A stretch of DNA of 25,002 nucleotides from Gemmatimonadota bacterium. GTDB lineage: Bacteria; Gemmatimonadota; Gemmatimonadetes; Longimicrobiales; Longimicrobiaceae. The number at the start of each line of letters is the position of its first letter. Position 1 is the stretch's first letter. The notes under the pieces are model-generated. The model was given only the letters and a program-made list of their open reading frames with translations. It had not been told where the DNA came from and ran no database searches. Location of the stretch: the NCBI GenBank assembly GCA_019348475.1, contig JAHWJJ010000004.1, positions 1 to 25,002 on the forward strand, given 5' to 3'. Both the position numbers and the translations under genes were made by a program. Below, one piece after another: positions 23,859 through 25,002 of the stretch.

Positions 23859-24400
23859 CACCACTGCGACTGCGCCCCCTCCACGATCTTCTGCACCACC
23901 AGCTCCAGCGCCTTCTTGCGTCCGTCGTCCACGTCCTCGCGTCCCGGCTCGAAGTTGCCGATGGCTGTGAGCCCGTTGCCGCGCCAGAGCACCCTGTCGT
24001 TGCGCACGTCGTAGATCTCGGCGTCGAAGCTGATCTGCACGCGCGCCTCCAGCCGCTGAATGCGGCCGGTGGCGTCCGGCCGCGGGTCGAAGTTGGTGGT
24101 CTGCTCCTCCGCGGAGCGCAGGGTGCCGCGGACCACGGCGTCGGCGGTCTGCTCCGACGCCAGGCGCACGCCCAGGCTGCTGGGGAGCCGGTCCTGCATC
24201 TCGCGCAGCAGGTCCGAGGTCAGGTTCTGGTACGGCGTCTCGTTCTCGAACGGCTGGATGTACAGCCGGTCCACGTGCGGAGGCAGCCCCCCGCCCGTGA
24301 AGCTGTACATGCACCCCGCCAGCAGCGACAGCGCCAGCAGGGCCCCTGCCGGGCTAGGTGCCCGCCGGGCGCCAGGTATCTTCGGAAAACGGCTGGACAT
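23858..24400 (-). CDS. lptE: LPS-assembly lipoprotein LptE
   Basis: The 180-aa protein has a signal with lipobox LLAGC, Cys30 being the lipid anchor. LptE plugs the LptD barrel in the outer membrane and helps deliver LPS. The family pattern is visible: [71 protein letters not shown] and the C-terminal [19 protein letters not shown]. The first 47 bases overlap the end of the lolB-like gene. No later ATG, GTG or TTG precedes the lipobox, so this start is needed for export. Confidence 0.88.
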   Translation of the reverse strand: MSSRFPKIPGARRAPSPAGALLALSLLAGCMYSFTGGGLPPHVDRLYIQPFENETPYQNLTSDLLREMQDRLPSSLGVRLASEQTADAVVRGTLRSAEEQTTNFDPRPDATGRIQRLEARVQISFDAEIYDVRNDRVLWRGNGLTAIGNFEPGREDVDDGRKKALELVVQKIVEGAQSQW

Positions 24401-25002
24401 CGCTGGACGACTCGGTGGTCAGGTTGAGCGTGCGATAGGCGGCCCAGTCGCGGTACTGCGCGCGGGACACGCCCTGGTCGTTGTACGTCAGGTCGATGGA
24501 TTCCGCCACGGCGCTCCCCCGGCGGCGGCGGACGGACTGCAGGCGCCCGCCGCGCGCGCGGTACTCCAGCACGTCGTCCCCCGCCTGGTAGCGAAGCGTG
24601 GTCTCGTCGCCCCGCGCGGAGGCCTCCAGCAGGCGCGCGTCCGCAGGCGGCTCGACGACTCCCACGGCCCCCCAGAGCAGCGCGGGCGAGGGCAGGCGGA
24701 AGCGCTCCAGCAGCGCGGGCGGCACGCGCGCCTCCCCGTCCACCAGGGCGGCGGCCAGGTAGGTCTCGCCGCGCGGGCCGAACAGGTCCAGCCGGAACCG
24801 CCGCGGCGCCTGGAAGCGGGCCACGCCGCGCCCGGTGAAGCGCGCGCCGGCCTCGTCCAGCGTCCACGCGAAGTTCACCTGCCGCGGCGAGGCGGGCACG
24901 GTGGCGCGCCGCAGCTCGTCCGCGCTCCGCCGCATCTCCTCCTCCGTCGGCGCGGGCGCGGACGGGTCCGGCGCCGGCGCGGCGGTTCCCGGCGCCGCGG
25001 CG
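24354..25002 (-). CDS. LolB-like outer-membrane lipoprotein (partial, runs off right edge)
   Basis: The last 215 residues or so are visible; the start, presumably with signal and lipobox, lies beyond the window. The first visible residues are an Ala/Pro-rich linker (AAAPGTAAPAPDPSAPAP) and then a helix, EEEMRRSADELRRA. The beta-rich body reads VNFAWTLDEAGARFTGRGVA, FRLDLFGPRGETYLAAALVD, LLWGAVGVVEPPADARLLEA and [20 protein letters not shown]. This fits a half-barrel like LolB or DUF4292, which accepts lipoproteins at the outer membrane. The stop lies 47 bp inside lptE, so it heads or precedes the same operon. Confidence 0.75.
   Translation of the reverse strand, partial: AAAPGTAAPAPDPSAPAPTEEEMRRSADELRRATVPASPRQVNFAWTLDEAGARFTGRGVARFQAPRRFRLDLFGPRGETYLAAALVDGEARVPPALLERFRLPSPALLWGAVGVVEPPADARLLEASARGDETTLRYQAGDDVLEYRARGGRLQSVRRRRGSAVAESIDLTYNDQGVSRAQYRDWAAYRTLNLTTESSSDVQPFSEDTWRPAGT

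Overview
The window is about 70% G+C and densely coded. It looks like a diderm bacterium. The evidence is several lipobox lipoproteins, an outer-membrane beta-barrel protein, LptE, a LolB-like lipoprotein and a heptose-nucleotide enzyme. The gene content and TATCTT-type -10 boxes recall Gemmatimonadota, especially Longimicrobium-like genomes. That placement is inference and was not searched.

Left part (1-4400, minus strand): a partial barrel protein overlaps trpG/pabA by 4 bp. A lone MNT nucleotidyltransferase, a small lipoprotein and a DUF2332 protein follow. From 4586 to 7518, on the plus strand, lie a DUF885 zinc-hydrolase lipoprotein with a clear terminator and a DUF5715/M15-like lipoprotein.

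Centre (7570-9972, minus strand): a tightly packed set that reads as one operon. In transcription order it is an HTH-MNT fusion, a HEPN protein, an SRPBCC protein, a small Cys-rich ORF that seems frameshifted, a 57-aa membrane protein and an RraB-like protein. A strong promoter lies upstream. A palindrome sits over the start codon of the HTH-MNT gene. This is the most interesting region.

10000-13385 (minus strand) holds xerD, a DedA-family gene, ispF and a double-GNAT acetyltransferase. 13632-20731 is mixed: a PLP decarboxylase, two small secreted or membrane proteins, a P1/DmpA peptidase, a DUF4337 protein, a His-rich secreted protein and a PA0069-type radical SAM protein. Three intergenic arrays of 7-8 bp repeats share the core AGTGC. 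Two of them begin inside the stop codon of the preceding gene.

Right part (20816-25002, minus strand): a housekeeping operon of lolB-like, lptE, hemC, rfaE2, rph and rdgB. Every junction overlaps. Sixteen bases after rdgB come tRNA-Pro(TGG) and tRNA-Arg(TCT), then a strong terminator, so mRNA and tRNAs are probably made as one transcript.

No stretch over 300 bases lacks a gene or RNA. The longest gaps (2518-2769, 12293-12539, 13386-13631, 15444-15685, 16271-16541, 19389-19666) contain only the sites listed or nothing I can name.
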